From Gammaproteobacteria bacterium (GTDB lineage Bacteria > Pseudomonadota > Gammaproteobacteria > UBA6429 > Thiohalophilaceae), in contig JAFLJQ010000007.1 in assembly GCA_022712915.1 (NCBI GenBank), forward strand, positions 1-43,620: a stretch of DNA of 43,620 nt. The letters run 5' to 3'. Made by a program: the position numbers and the translations under genes. Positions 27,664 through 37,189 of this stretch are shown here, piece by piece; position 1 is the stretch's first letter, and each line of letters starts with the position of its first letter. The notes beneath the pieces were generated by a model. That model had not been told where the DNA came from. It made no database searches and saw only the letters and a list, made by a program, of their open reading frames with translations.

Positions 27664-29682
27664 CTATAATAAAGGCACTAACATAAGCGCCACAATATTC
27701 ATAATTTTAATCAATGGATTGATGGCCGGACCCGCAGTGTCTTTGTAGGGATCACCTACAGTATCACCCGTTACCGCTGCCTTATGAGCATCAGAACCCT
27801 TGCCACCGTAGTTACCATCTTCAATGTATTTCTTGGCATTATCCCAGGCACCACCACCCGTAGTCATTGAGATGGCAACAAACAAACCGGTAACGATAGC
27901 CCCAATCAATACACCACCCAGCGCCTCTTTACCCAAAGTCAAACCAACAACAACCGGGACTAACACAGGCAATAGTGAAGGAACAATCATTTCCCTGATG
28001 GCGGACTTGGTCAACATATCCACTGCTTTGGAATAATCAGGCTTCTGGGTATAGTCCATAATACCAGGCATTTCTTTGAACTGACGACGCACTTCAATAA
28101 CGATACTACCCGCCGCACGACCCACTGCTTCCATGGCCATAGCACCAAACAGATAAGGAATCAGACCGCCAATGAATAGACCAATGATGACCATGTGGTT
28201 GGACAAATCAAAATAAGTCACCTCACCACCAGCATGTTGTGACAAAGAGGTTGTATAGTCAGCAAACAGCACCAGCGTAGCCAGACCGGCTGAACCAATC
28301 GCATAACCTTTAGTGACAGCCTTGGTCGTATTACCGACAGCATCCAGAGCATCCGTAGTCTTGCGCACGTCTTCCGGCAAATTGGCCATTTCAGCAATAC
28401 CACCGGCGTTATCGGTAATCGGACCGTAGGCATCCAGAGCTACAATAATGCCCGTCATGGACAGCATAGACGTCGCGGCAATGGCGATACCATACAGGCC
28501 AGCCAGATAGTGTGACGTCCATATTGAGAGGCACACGGCCAGCACAGGCAATGCAGTCGATTTCATGGACACTCCCAGGCCAGCAATCACATTGGTACCG
28601 TCACCTGTCGTCGAGGCTTTGGCAATATGCCGCACTGGAGCATATTCTGTCGCAGTGTAATATTCGGTAATCACCACCATCACAACGGTCAGCACCAAAC
28701 CCACCAAAGCAGCTCCAAACAATTGCATGGTTGAATAAGTACCATTAGCACCCATCATGCTATCTGTAATGAAGTAAAAGGCCAGCGCAGAAATCAACGC
28801 AGAGACAATTGAACCACGATACAGGGCGTTCATGATCTTGCCGCCGTCCTTAATTGAAACAAAGAAAGTACCAATAATAGAGGAAATAATCGAGGCTCCA
28901 CCCAGCGCCAGCGGATAGATAATGGCTGTCTCACCCATCTCCTCCATCAACAGGCTACCCAATAACATGGTCGCAACGATGGTTACCGCATAGGTTTCAA
29001 ACAGGTCAGCAGCCATACCGGCACAGTCACCCACATTGTCACCCACATTGTCAGCAATAACAGCCGGGTTACGAATATCATCCTCTGGAATACCCGCTTC
29101 GACCTTACCCACGATGTCGGCACCCACATCGGCACCCTTGGTGAAAATACCGCCACCCAGTCGGGCAAAAATGGAGATCAGCGAACCACCGAAGGCCAGA
29201 CCGATCAACGCATGCAGGGGATCTGATGAACCCATTTTTTGCAAAATAATGTAATAACCGGCCACACCTAAAAGACCAAGACCCACCACCAACATACCGG
29301 TAATGGCACCACCCTTGAAGGCAACTTGCAGACCGGCGTTAAGACCATCGCGAGCCGCTTCAGCAGTACGGGCATTGGAACGAACCGAGACATTCATACC
29401 AATAAAACCGGCCAGACCGGAGAACACGGCACCGATAGTAAAACCAATGGCCGTTTCAATAGGCAAGAAAATTGCAATAAGAATCGCCAGCACAACACCG
29501 ACCAAACTGATCGCTATATACTGACGCTTCAGATAAGCAAATGCACCTTCCTGGATCGCCAGAGCAATCCGCTGCATTTCTTCATTACCCGGAGACCGTT
29601 TCATAAGGCTGAAGGTAGTCACAACGCCATAAACAATGGCAATTAACGACGCAATTAACGCAAACATCAAACCAGTGGACAT
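27664..29682 (-). CDS. hppA: Membrane-bound H+-translocating pyrophosphatase (K+-independent type)
   Basis: 672-residue integral membrane pump with about 15-16 helices that hydrolyses pyrophosphate and exports protons. Catalytic motifs are complete: [42 protein letters not shown], and the C-terminal [14 protein letters not shown] and [27 protein letters not shown]. In [12 protein letters not shown] the lysine and the threonine three residues later correspond to K460/T463, the signature of K+-independent H+-pumping enzymes (K+-dependent ones have alanine there). Stands alone on the minus strand with its own upstream region (29683-30038). Confidence 0.97.
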   Translation of the reverse strand: MSTGLMFALIASLIAIVYGVVTTFSLMKRSPGNEEMQRIALAIQEGAFAYLKRQYIAISLVGVVLAILIAIFLPIETAIGFTIGAVFSGLAGFIGMNVSVRSNARTAEAARDGLNAGLQVAFKGGAITGMLVVGLGLLGVAGYYIILQKMGSSDPLHALIGLAFGGSLISIFARLGGGIFTKGADVGADIVGKVEAGIPEDDIRNPAVIADNVGDNVGDCAGMAADLFETYAVTIVATMLLGSLLMEEMGETAIIYPLALGGASIISSIIGTFFVSIKDGGKIMNALYRGSIVSALISALAFYFITDSMMGANGTYSTMQLFGAALVGLVLTVVMVVITEYYTATEYAPVRHIAKASTTGDGTNVIAGLGVSMKSTALPVLAVCLSIWTSHYLAGLYGIAIAATSMLSMTGIIVALDAYGPITDNAGGIAEMANLPEDVRKTTDALDAVGNTTKAVTKGYAIGSAGLATLVLFADYTTSLSQHAGGEVTYFDLSNHMVIIGLFIGGLIPYLFGAMAMEAVGRAAGSIVIEVRRQFKEMPGIMDYTQKPDYSKAVDMLTKSAIREMIVPSLLPVLVPVVVGLTLGKEALGGVLIGAIVTGLFVAISMTTGGGAWDNAKKYIEDGNYGGKGSDAHKAAVTGDTVGDPYKDTAGPAINPLIKIMNIVALMLVPLL

Positions 29683-30038
29683 AAAGACGCCCTCCTTCGA
29701 GGTTGGTTATTTTAGAGCACTTAAGATGCTACCCTGTTTTACAAGACAAAGCTCATTGCGATACTTAATACAAGCATACTTATATTTAATATAGAAATTT
29801 TGCAGACCGCATTTTAAAATTAGTTCATATTGAGCTTAGTCAACAATAAATTTCTAATATACGTATTCATATTAAAAATACACATTTATAAGAATATTCA
29901 AGATAAATGAACCGATTATTGTTGTTGACATAGGTGAAAGGGGTCATGTGCTTAACCGGGAATTATTATGCATAGGTCATCCGCAGGATATAACAACAAA
30001 AAGTAAGCAAACCGGTCGGGGAATAGTCCAGTCGATAT
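29683..30038. other. AT-rich upstream region of hppA
   Basis: 356 bases with no open frame with a ribosome binding site, RNA gene or repeat that I can support. It presumably carries the hppA promoter on the minus strand. The family 1 mobile element begins at 30039. Confidence 0.4.
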
Positions 30039-30314
30039 CACTGCTGTCCCGTTAATAATCTAAAAAATCATGAATCTACCGAGTACTTAACGGCTTGATG
30101 AGGTTGAAATGAGCATGAAAATTGTTTATAAAACACATTTTACCGCAAAGGTCGCAAAGAGGCGCAAAGAAAAATAAATTCGGTAATGTATAAAAAATGA
30201 GCTTGAAGTCTTCGGATAACCTCTAATTTTCATCTAATATAAAACAAAATAACGTTGCGATCCTTTGCGGTTTAGATCTTTAAAATGGATTAAATACTTA
30301 ACGGGACAGCAGTG
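30039..30314. mobile_element. MITE-like element (family 1), copy B, with 9-bp target duplication
   Basis: 276 bases with 17-bp perfect terminal inverted repeats CACTGCTGTCCCGTTAA (30039-30055) and its complement (30298-30314). Flanked by a perfect 9-bp direct repeat AGTCGATAT (30030-30038 and 30315-30323). Interior as in copy A: a CGCAAAG-rich segment (30144-30169) faces its partial inverse (30253-30273). No coding capacity. It is slightly shorter than copy A. It lies between hppA and btuF, not inside a gene. Confidence 0.93.
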
Positions 30315-30379
30315 AGTCGATATAGAGAATAGCTTGCAGCCTTGGCAGAATAATAATCAGCAAACCATTCTCTTATAGA

Positions 30380-31309
30380 TCATTTGTTACCTGTCAGAAA
30401 TTTAGCACGGGGTTGGCCGAAATTTTTCCGAGCATCTTGTGCCTGATCACATAATTGCTCAGCGGCATCCAGAATTCGTGGTGCATGACGCTGAATAATG
30501 GCAGGCGGAATAAAAAACAGATTATCATACTGTACCGCCTGGATAGTTTTCCACTTACGCCAGTCATCCAACCATTCAGGTTTAGCTTCACCCATACCAC
30601 TGGCAATAATGATCTGCGGGTCTTTCTCAATCACAGATTCGATACTGATACGGGGGGCCAGTGAGTTCATATCAGCATACATATTGTCAACACCACAAAT
30701 ACGCATCACATCACTGATCAGGTGCTGGCCATTAATAGTGATCAGTGGTTTGTTCCAGACCTGATAAAAACCACGCAGTTTGGTTTGGCCAGAATACCTT
30801 TTTCTAATTTTTCGGTATCTGAGTCGAAAGTCTTGCGCCACTTTAATCGAGTCACGCATGTTGTCGATCATACGACCATAATTTTCAATGGCATCAGCAA
30901 TGTCTTGAACCTTTCTGGGATCATCAACATATACCGCCAAACCCAATTTTTTTAACTGTTCAATTTGCAGACTATCATTTCCCACACCCCAGGCCACGAC
31001 CAGATCCGGTTGCAACCCAACAACCGCCTCAATATCAATTTTTTTATAACTACCAATCTGTTTTATTTTTGTTGCCGCTGATGGGTAGTCACTGTAAGAC
31101 ACCACACCGACAATATATTCTCCGGCACCGGCAGCAAACAAGGATTCAGTAATATGTGGCGCCAGACTGACAATACGCCGGGCCGGTTTGTGCAAACTAA
31201 TGGTATCGCCATTATCATCAGTAAAAACAAGTTCGGCCCTAGCCGTTAAGGCAAAGAAAAATAAAGCAAAATAAAAAATAAAACGATATTTAAGGCACCA
31301 GGATTTCAT
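30380..31309 (-). CDS. btuF: Cobalamin-binding ABC transporter substrate-binding protein (BtuF-like)
   Basis: 309 residues with a signal peptide (about 1-25, ending LTARA) and a helical-backbone periplasmic binding fold. Motifs: RRIVSLAPHITESLFAAGAGEYIVGVVSYSDYP (family signature for B12 and haem/siderophore binders), LQPDLVVAWGVGN, and DPQIIIASGM with the following tryptophan-rich segment. No permease or ATPase gene is adjacent, so the substrate call rests on homology pattern and on the neighbouring cobalamin genes cobC, cbiB and cobQ. A degenerate mobile element separates it from cobC. Confidence 0.82.
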   Translation of the reverse strand: MKSWCLKYRFIFYFALFFFALTARAELVFTDDNGDTISLHKPARRIVSLAPHITESLFAAGAGEYIVGVVSYSDYPSAATKIKQIGSYKKIDIEAVVGLQPDLVVAWGVGNDSLQIEQLKKLGLAVYVDDPRKVQDIADAIENYGRMIDNMRDSIKVAQDFRLRYRKIRKRYSGQTKLRGFYQVWNKPLITINGQHLISDVMRICGVDNMYADMNSLAPRISIESVIEKDPQIIIASGMGEAKPEWLDDWRKWKTIQAVQYDNLFFIPPAIIQRHAPRILDAAEQLCDQAQDARKNFGQPRAKFLTGNK

Positions 31310-31374
31310 TCATTTTTTCTCATTGATTTAAATTGTTCATAACTTGAGACCTTTACATGAACTGAAGTTTATCT

Positions 31375-31450
31375 CAAGACAAGGCAAAAATTAGCGGGAA
31401 AACGCAGTTTACACGAAATAAATAGGCATTTTAAGCCTATTTTTACCTCC
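31375..31450. repeat. Degenerate fragment of family 2 MITE-like element
   Basis: Shares AAAACGCAGTTTACACG exactly with the complement of the family 2 element at 24649-24670. The match continues imperfectly through a GCATTTTAAGCCTATTTTTA stretch, equivalent to the element's GCATTTTGAGCTTGTTTTTA. Terminal repeats are not recognisable, so this is a relic or a divergent subfamily. Lies between cobC and btuF. Confidence 0.55.
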
Positions 31451-31469
31451 CTATTGAGAGAAAAAGTTC

Positions 31470-32459
31470 TCATGCAAAGATCTCAACCCGCTGCAAAGCC
31501 TGCTGTAAAACATGCCACTGCCCTTCCGTCCCAGGCAAACCAAAACGCAGACTTGCCGGGTATTCAAAATATCGAACCCAGATACCTTGTCTTGCCAGTG
31601 CATCACATATTACCCGCGCCTCAGAATGTTGCTGCCATTGAAAAAGGCTCGTGCCCCCATCCGGGCCTGAACTATAACAGCTTAGTAACTGCTTTAAACG
31701 TTCAGCCTGCACAATCAATTTTTGCCTTGTGCTCACCTGCCATGGCGCATCACTTAATGCCAAACGCGCCACCTCACGTGTCGGGCCACTCACGGCCCAG
31801 GGGCCAAGCACTTCTTTTAACCGCGCCCGCAAAACAGGTTCAGCCAGGACAAAACCACAACGCGCCCCGGCCAGACCAAAAAATTTACCTAGTGAACGTA
31901 ACACAATCAAGCCAGGACGATCCGTATAAGCCGCCAAACTCCATTGAGGCGTGCTATCCATAAAGGCCTCATCCACAATCAACCATCCACCACGTTTACT
32001 CAACTGTTGATGCCAGTCCAGTAAATGTTCAACACGGTATGTCTGCCCAGTGGGATTATTGGGATGAATCAGCAACAACACATCCAGCTCCGGCAAGTAT
32101 TGTTCAATGTTATCCACCGATAAAGATAATACCGTGTGACCCTGGCGTGACCAATTATACGCATGCTCGGCATAGGCCAGACTCAACATACCCACCGTTG
32201 TAGCGGGTCGCAACAAGGGCAGAGCCTGGATCGCCACCTGCGAACCCGCCACCGGCAAGACATGACTGGCCTGATAATAATCTCTGGCCGCCTCTTCCAG
32301 ACCATCATTTTCCTGTGGCAGATGTAACCAACTTGCCGGTGAAACCATCGGCACAGGCCAGCCATCCGGGTTAATACCAGTAGACAGATCCAGCCACTGG
32401 TCGAGTGGAATACCGTACTGCTCAGCGGCCTGTCGTAAGTTTCCACCGTGTTCAAGCAA
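31470..32459 (-). CDS. cobC: Threonine-phosphate decarboxylase (cobalamin side-chain synthesis)
   Basis: 329-residue PLP enzyme of the aminotransferase class I/II fold (CobC of Pseudomonas, CobD of Salmonella). It makes (R)-1-aminopropan-2-ol phosphate, the linker of the B12 nucleotide loop. N-terminal signature HGGNLRQAAEQYGIPLDQWLDLSTGINP, then LLIHPNNPTGQ, VDEAFMD, and the PLP lysine in LRSLGKFFGLAGARCGF. Overlaps cbiB by 8 bases, so the two steps that prepare and attach the linker are translationally coupled. Confidence 0.93.
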   Translation of the reverse strand: MLEHGGNLRQAAEQYGIPLDQWLDLSTGINPDGWPVPMVSPASWLHLPQENDGLEEAARDYYQASHVLPVAGSQVAIQALPLLRPATTVGMLSLAYAEHAYNWSRQGHTVLSLSVDNIEQYLPELDVLLLIHPNNPTGQTYRVEHLLDWHQQLSKRGGWLIVDEAFMDSTPQWSLAAYTDRPGLIVLRSLGKFFGLAGARCGFVLAEPVLRARLKEVLGPWAVSGPTREVARLALSDAPWQVSTRQKLIVQAERLKQLLSCYSSGPDGGTSLFQWQQHSEARVICDALARQGIWVRYFEYPASLRFGLPGTEGQWHVLQQALQRVEIFA

Positions 32460-33378
32460 ACGCCCAACTCCCTAAAAAAATAACCGCCAACCATAACCAC
32501 TGACCACGCTGAAGAAAGACCACACAGCGTTCGATATCATCGACTTGTGGCTCCGGCCCCATGCCCAGCAAAGGACGTTGCTTGATCGAACCATGATAAG
32601 GCGCAGGGCCACCCAATGTCAGGTTGAGCGCCCCGGCACCGGTGGCCATTACCACACCTGGATTAATACCATAGCCACTACCCGCCTGCTTCACCCAACA
32701 CTGCCAGGCCTGTTTTTTGCGCCCGACTATTATATAGGTCAACGCCGTCAGTCTAGCCGGGGCCCAATTAAAGAAATCATCGATCCGAGCTGCCGCCCAA
32801 CCAAAATAAAGATAACGATCATTCCGATACCCCCACATGGCATCCAGGGTATTTGCCAGACGATAGAGAACCACCCCCGGCGCACCCAGCACAACAAACC
32901 AAAACAGGGTTCCGAACACGGCATCACAGCCATTTTCCAATACCGATTCAATCGTGGCACGCGTCACCGCCGTTTCATCCAGCTCAGCCGTATCGCGACT
33001 AACCATCATGCTGACGCGCTGACGCGCAACAGGCAAACGCCCCTGCTTAAGGGCTTGGGCCACATGACGGGCGTGCTGCCCCAGACTCTGCGCCCCCAGG
33101 CCCAAATAGAGCAAAACCACCGCCAGCACATAATCCAACCAGAGAAAATGGCTCAACCACCAAATGAACAATGTCAGAGGGACAATCAGTATGAGCCAGG
33201 CGAGCAGCCCGGCAAAACGTAGATAGGCGGTGGATCGTGGCTTGACACCATACAACACACCTTCCACCAGCACGGCCAAACGGCCAAAGCCCGCCAGGGG
33301 ATGAAACCTTTTTGGTTCTCCCAACGAATAATCCAGAAAGACAGCAATAAGGACAATCAAGGCATGAATGAGCAACAT
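32452..33378 (-). CDS. cbiB: Adenosylcobinamide-phosphate synthase
   Basis: 308-residue inner-membrane protein (CbiB in Salmonella, CobD in Pseudomonas) joining adenosylcobyric acid to aminopropanol phosphate. N-terminal LLIHALIVLIAVFLDYSLGEPKRFHPLAGFGRL is diagnostic, as are DTAELDETAVTRATIESVLENGCDAVFGTLFWF and ANTLDAMWGYRNDRYLYFGWAAARIDD. Four to five hydrophobic segments. Divergent from cobQ with about 73 bases between the starts; no cobalamin riboswitch fits in that gap. Confidence 0.94.
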   Translation of the reverse strand: MLLIHALIVLIAVFLDYSLGEPKRFHPLAGFGRLAVLVEGVLYGVKPRSTAYLRFAGLLAWLILIVPLTLFIWWLSHFLWLDYVLAVVLLYLGLGAQSLGQHARHVAQALKQGRLPVARQRVSMMVSRDTAELDETAVTRATIESVLENGCDAVFGTLFWFVVLGAPGVVLYRLANTLDAMWGYRNDRYLYFGWAAARIDDFFNWAPARLTALTYIIVGRKKQAWQCWVKQAGSGYGINPGVVMATGAGALNLTLGGPAPYHGSIKQRPLLGMGPEPQVDDIERCVVFLQRGQWLWLAVIFLGSWAFA

Positions 33379-33451
33379 GTCGATAGTTTAGCCGATTTAA
33401 GACAACAGTTCCGATACCACTCACCGCCATGACATGCCAAAATCCCGTCCC

Positions 33452-34897
33452 ATGACAAAGACACTCATGATCCAGGGCACCACCTCCGATGCGGGCAAAA
33501 GCATCATGGTCACCGGCCTGTGCCGCATCCTCAAGCAAAGGGGCGAACGTGTCGTCCCCTTTAAACCCCAAAACATGGCCAACAACAGTGCCGTAACCGC
33601 CGATGGTGGCGAAATCGGCCGAGCTCAGGCCGTGCAGGCACAAGCCTGTGGCCTCGAACCCCATACCGACATGAACCCGGTGCTGCTCAAACCCACAACG
33701 GACAAGGGTGCCCAGGTGATCATTCACGGCAAAGCCCTCCGCACCATGGATGCCGTTCACTATCACGACTACAAAACCATCGCCATGCAGGCCGTACTCG
33801 AATCCCACCAACGTCTGGCAGCACAATATGACTGGGTGATCGTGGAAGGTGCAGGCAGCCCGGCGGAGATCAATCTTCGTCAAAATGACATTGCCAACAT
33901 GGGCTTTGCTGAAAAGGTCGATTGCCCCGTCATACTCGTCGCCGACATTGATCGTGGCGGTGTATTCGCCCATCTGGTGGGCACACTGGAACTGTTATCC
34001 GAATCAGAACGCCAACGGGTCAAGGGTTTCATCATCAACCGTTTTCGTGGTGACATCAGCCTGTTGCAATCAGGCCTCGACTGGCTGGAAGAAAAAACCA
34101 ACATCCCGGTCATCGGCGTCGTGCCCTACTTGCATGGCCTGCACATCGAAGCCGAAGACGTCATCAAGCTACATCCCATAAATGAAACAAAAGATCAAAA
34201 ATTCAAAATCATAACACCCGTCCTGCCCCGCATAAGCAACCACACTGACTTTGATCCCCTGCGCCACCACCCCCAGGTTGATTTTGAATTTATCGGCCCC
34301 GGACAAAACATACCTCATGCTGATTTAATCATCCTGCCCGGTAGTAAAAGTGTCGCAGATGATCTCAACTGGTTAAAACAACAAGGCTGGCAAACCGCCA
34401 TTAACAAACACCTGCGCTACGCTGGCAAACTGATTGGCGTCTGCGGTGGTTTTCAAATGCTCGGCAAGCACATCCATGATCCCCAGGGGCTGGAGAGCAA
34501 GATAAAAAGCATCGAAGGACTGGCCTTACTCGACATGCAAACCACGCTGCAAGAAAATAAACAACTCACTCGCATCAGCGGTAAGCTTGTCCTGGACAAT
34601 GCCCCAGTTGAAGGTTACGAAATTCACATGGGCATCAGCACCGGTCTCGCCCTCAACAACCCCGCCGCCATACTGGGCGATCATCAAGATGGTGTCCTGT
34701 CAGAAGACGGACAAATACTTGGCACCTATCTACATGGTCTGTTTGAAAACCAGCACGCCTGCGATGCCCTGTTGAAATGGGCAGGGTTAGAAGATGTGCT
34801 TACACCTGATTACCATGCCATGCGAGAGCGCGAGATGGATCGACTGGCGAGTGTGATGACTGAAAGTTTGGACATTGAGGCATTGTTTAGTATTTAG
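33452..34897 (+). CDS. cobQ: Adenosylcobyric acid synthase (glutamine-hydrolysing)
   Basis: About 481 residues. Amidates four carboxylates of the corrin ring using glutamine and ATP. N-terminal dethiobiotin-synthetase-like ATPase domain [17 protein letters not shown]...[11 protein letters not shown], with [12 protein letters not shown] and [19 protein letters not shown]-terminal class I glutaminase-like domain holds the nucleophile cysteine in [11 protein letters not shown] and the histidine in YLHGLFEN. Start chosen at 33452 because the product then matches family N-termini; an ATG six codons earlier (33434) is possible. A mobile-element relic begins 18 bases after the stop. Confidence 0.95.
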   Translation: MTKTLMIQGTTSDAGKSIMVTGLCRILKQRGERVVPFKPQNMANNSAVTADGGEIGRAQAVQAQACGLEPHTDMNPVLLKPTTDKGAQVIIHGKALRTMDAVHYHDYKTIAMQAVLESHQRLAAQYDWVIVEGAGSPAEINLRQNDIANMGFAEKVDCPVILVADIDRGGVFAHLVGTLELLSESERQRVKGFIINRFRGDISLLQSGLDWLEEKTNIPVIGVVPYLHGLHIEAEDVIKLHPINETKDQKFKIITPVLPRISNHTDFDPLRHHPQVDFEFIGPGQNIPHADLIILPGSKSVADDLNWLKQQGWQTAINKHLRYAGKLIGVCGGFQMLGKHIHDPQGLESKIKSIEGLALLDMQTTLQENKQLTRISGKLVLDNAPVEGYEIHMGISTGLALNNPAAILGDHQDGVLSEDGQILGTYLHGLFENQHACDALLKWAGLEDVLTPDYHAMREREMDRLASVMTESLDIEALFSI

Positions 34898-34915
34898 CGT
34901 GATGACTATTTTATC

Positions 34916-35098
34916 TTAAGGGTACCTCTAAAAATTCAATCAAGCAGATGATAGCAAGACAAAAATAAATGACAAAATCATCCGAAATGATTTTTGGCAT
35001 GCGGTAGCATGGCCCCGAAGAGGCTCACCATAGGGATGTGGCGCGCAAAAAACGCAGTTTTGTACATGAGTGTTCTTATTTTGCAAAGCCCGCACTGA
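34916..35098. repeat. Degenerate copy of family 2 MITE-like element
   Basis: Begins TTAAGGGTACCTCTAAAAA (two changes from the 24274 end) and follows the complement of that element for about 150 bases: TTCAATCAA, AAAATCATC, GCATGGCCCCGAAG, CATAGGGATGTG and CAAAAAACGCAGTTT are shared. After about 35065 similarity fades and no opposite terminal repeat is found, so the copy is one-ended. It occupies the gap between cobQ and the sugar cassette. Confidence 0.75.
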
Positions 35099-35124
35099 AT
35101 TCCCGTGCAGCACACGACTAGAAA

Positions 35125-35862
35125 TTAACTAAGTAATTTTTGCATCAATGTTTTTTTTGTCCTATCCCACTTAACAGGCGCAATTTTTAGACCAGGAAAA
35201 AAATGATCTTTATTTACAACAAGTAATGTCACAATCCTCTCAGCCATAAATGCAGGCATTCTCTTATTATAGGCATCCAGTTTACTTATCTCATCGGCAT
35301 ACGTATCGTATAGTGCAAAGACGATCTCAAACAAAACATGACAAAAACGATCATAGACATCCTTGTGTGCAATAAACATATTGCATGAATGCAGGTAATC
35401 AAGCGCAAATGTTTTATCCAGCATCTCTTTGGACAAAGGTATTTTTTTATCTTCAGACAAGCTTTCAATTGCACTTATCCCAAAATCACCATGGCATTGG
35501 ATATATTGCTCTTTTATAGTTTTACCTAGGCTTACAGGTTGCTGAACATATAATGTATTTTCGCAAAACTCAATATCACCCACACTATCGTCCCAAAACC
35601 GCCGATATTGACTCGTCCCCACAAAATCATATTTCGAATTTTTCCAGATCCAGTAAGTTGCAGTAAGATCTCCAAGTACCCAATTTAAATCAGAAATATT
35701 GTCGCCCACATCATCAAATACAAAGCCTTTTTTATCTAACTCAGCTCTGTATTCGCTAGAAATACTTACGGCATTGCACATAATGTCATGCTGATACCGC
35801 TGAGATTTTAACGGCTCATGATCTGGGAAACAAACACAATAAATCGCAAGTTTTTCATCCAT
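35125..35862 (-). CDS. DUF4422 protein, putative glycosyltransferase
   Basis: 245 residues matching the DUF4422 pattern: N-terminal beta strand (KLAIYCVCFPDHEP), then ISDLNWVLGDLTATYWIWKNSKYDFVGTSQYRRFW, where 'N..LGDLTA.YWIWKN..YD.VG..HYRR' is the family hallmark, and the C-terminal KRMPAFMAERIVTLLV, typical of the 'R..GF..ERL...' end. DUF4422 proteins are encoded in polysaccharide loci and are thought to be glycosyltransferases; donor and acceptor are unknown. Four bases downstream of the aminotransferase-like gene, so the same operon. AT-rich like its partners. Confidence 0.8.
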   Translation of the reverse strand: MDEKLAIYCVCFPDHEPLKSQRYQHDIMCNAVSISSEYRAELDKKGFVFDDVGDNISDLNWVLGDLTATYWIWKNSKYDFVGTSQYRRFWDDSVGDIEFCENTLYVQQPVSLGKTIKEQYIQCHGDFGISAIESLSEDKKIPLSKEMLDKTFALDYLHSCNMFIAHKDVYDRFCHVLFEIVFALYDTYADEISKLDAYNKRMPAFMAERIVTLLVVNKDHFFPGLKIAPVKWDRTKKTLMQKLLS

Positions 35863-35866
35863 GGAC

Positions 35867-37189
35867 TTAGTTCGACTTTCTACTAATGCTAATAAACTTA
35901 TCCACCACGAGCTCGATATAATTAATCATCTCATTTGTGATTGTTGGAGAACAACCCACAAAAAACACCCTATCCATGACCTCATTAGCCACCGGATATT
36001 GTTTATAATCATCTATTTCAATGTATGCGGGGTGCATAAGAATATTACCTGCAAAATAATTTCGGGTCTGAATTTTATTCTCTTCCAGATATTTAACCAG
36101 GCTTCTTTTATGTGCTTTATCTTTACACACCAATGGCACACCAAACCAGCTGGTTTCTGCCTGGGGTAACTCTTCAAGCAATCTAAGGCCACCAATTCTC
36201 TGAAAAATGGAATCCAGTCGTTCTTTATTGTTTCGACGCATCTCATGAACTTCATCAAACTTGGTAAGCTGTACTACACCAACCGCCCCCTGAAGATTAG
36301 TCGGCTTCAGGTTATAACCAATATTAGTGAATAAATATTTATGGTCTACCGTTTCATCGTAACCTTCAATCCATTTGTCAAACCTTTTTCCACAAACGCC
36401 GTTTGCGAGTAAATTTTGCTTGCCCACACAGTGGCAAGCTCGCCCCCACCAGGCAAAACTTCTTGCCAGATCAACGATCTCCTGAGTATTTGACGAAACC
36501 ATGCCACCCTCAATCGTGGTGATATGGTGCGCAGGGTAAAATGAGCAGGAAGATGCAACCGCATAGTCCGTCAGATACTTGCCCTCCCATTTACTACCCA
36601 GGCTGTCACAATTATCCGCTATCACTTCAATTTTTTTACTTTTGCATATATCAAGCAGCCTTTGATAATCATAGGCATTACCCAGCACAGGCGATGAAAA
36701 AACAGCGCGTGTTTTGGGGCCTATTTTTTTCTCAAGCTCATCCAGATTCCAGTTAAGGTCATCCCAATTAATATCAACAAAAACCGGTTTTAAATTATTT
36801 TGTAAAATAGGATTAATCGTTGTAGGAAAACCAACACATGAGACAATAATTTCATCTCCATCCTGCCAGCCAAAATATTTCTTTAAAGCCGCAATTAAAA
36901 CCAGGTTAGCCGAGCTACCCGAGTTAACCATTACCGAATGTTCAAAATTGAATTTTTTAGAAAACTTTTTTTCAAACCTGTTTACATCTTCACCTGCGGA
37001 AAGCCATTTACCTTTCAGGACACTATAAAATATTGCTTCAATTTCCTGATCGTCCCAATAAGGGCCAGAATAATAGATTGCATCGCGGTCTTGATTAAAC
37101 ATTTTTTTATTTGCAATAAAGGGAAACAAATTATCATCTTCTTCTCTTGCCTTCTCAATGAACTCGGAAATCAACTTATTTAATGACAT
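35867..37189 (-). CDS. rfbH: RfbH-like PLP/PMP, iron-sulfur sugar 3-dehydrase (DegT family)
   Basis: 440 residues. DegT/DnrJ/EryC1 fold in which the usual PLP lysine is replaced by histidine (SCSFYPAHHITTIEGG, H221/H222). This marks the PMP-dependent 3-dehydrase (E1, RfbH/AscC/DdhC) of 3,6-dideoxyhexose synthesis rather than a transaminase. Cysteines C194, C252, C254 and C266 reproduce the E1 [2Fe-2S] motif C-X57-C-X1-C, but the last spacing is 11 residues rather than the 7 of Yersinia E1. Overlaps the epimerase gene by 10 bases. The CDP-glucose cytidylyltransferase and 4,6-dehydratase normally beside rfbH are absent here, so the substrate is uncertain. Confidence 0.85.
   Translation of the reverse strand: MSLNKLISEFIEKAREEDDNLFPFIANKKMFNQDRDAIYYSGPYWDDQEIEAIFYSVLKGKWLSAGEDVNRFEKKFSKKFNFEHSVMVNSGSSANLVLIAALKKYFGWQDGDEIIVSCVGFPTTINPILQNNLKPVFVDINWDDLNWNLDELEKKIGPKTRAVFSSPVLGNAYDYQRLLDICKSKKIEVIADNCDSLGSKWEGKYLTDYAVASSCSFYPAHHITTIEGGMVSSNTQEIVDLARSFAWWGRACHCVGKQNLLANGVCGKRFDKWIEGYDETVDHKYLFTNIGYNLKPTNLQGAVGVVQLTKFDEVHEMRRNNKERLDSIFQRIGGLRLLEELPQAETSWFGVPLVCKDKAHKRSLVKYLEENKIQTRNYFAGNILMHPAYIEIDDYKQYPVANEVMDRVFFVGCSPTITNEMINYIELVVDKFISISRKSN

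Noticed and set aside
24347-30314. CRISPR repeats
   Set aside because: The repeated sequences are two ~280-base elements 5.4 kb apart with target duplications, not short regularly spaced repeats.
33379-33451. A cobalamin riboswitch between cbiB and cobQ or before btuF
   Set aside because: The gap between divergent cbiB and cobQ is only about 73 bases, too short for the ~200-base aptamer, and the btuF upstream gap shows no B12-box-like conserved word.
33047-33973. A long minus-strand open frame (308 codons) across cbiB and cobQ
   Set aside because: It is antisense to cobQ and out of frame with cbiB, its composition is unlike a real protein, and both genuine genes show complete family motifs.
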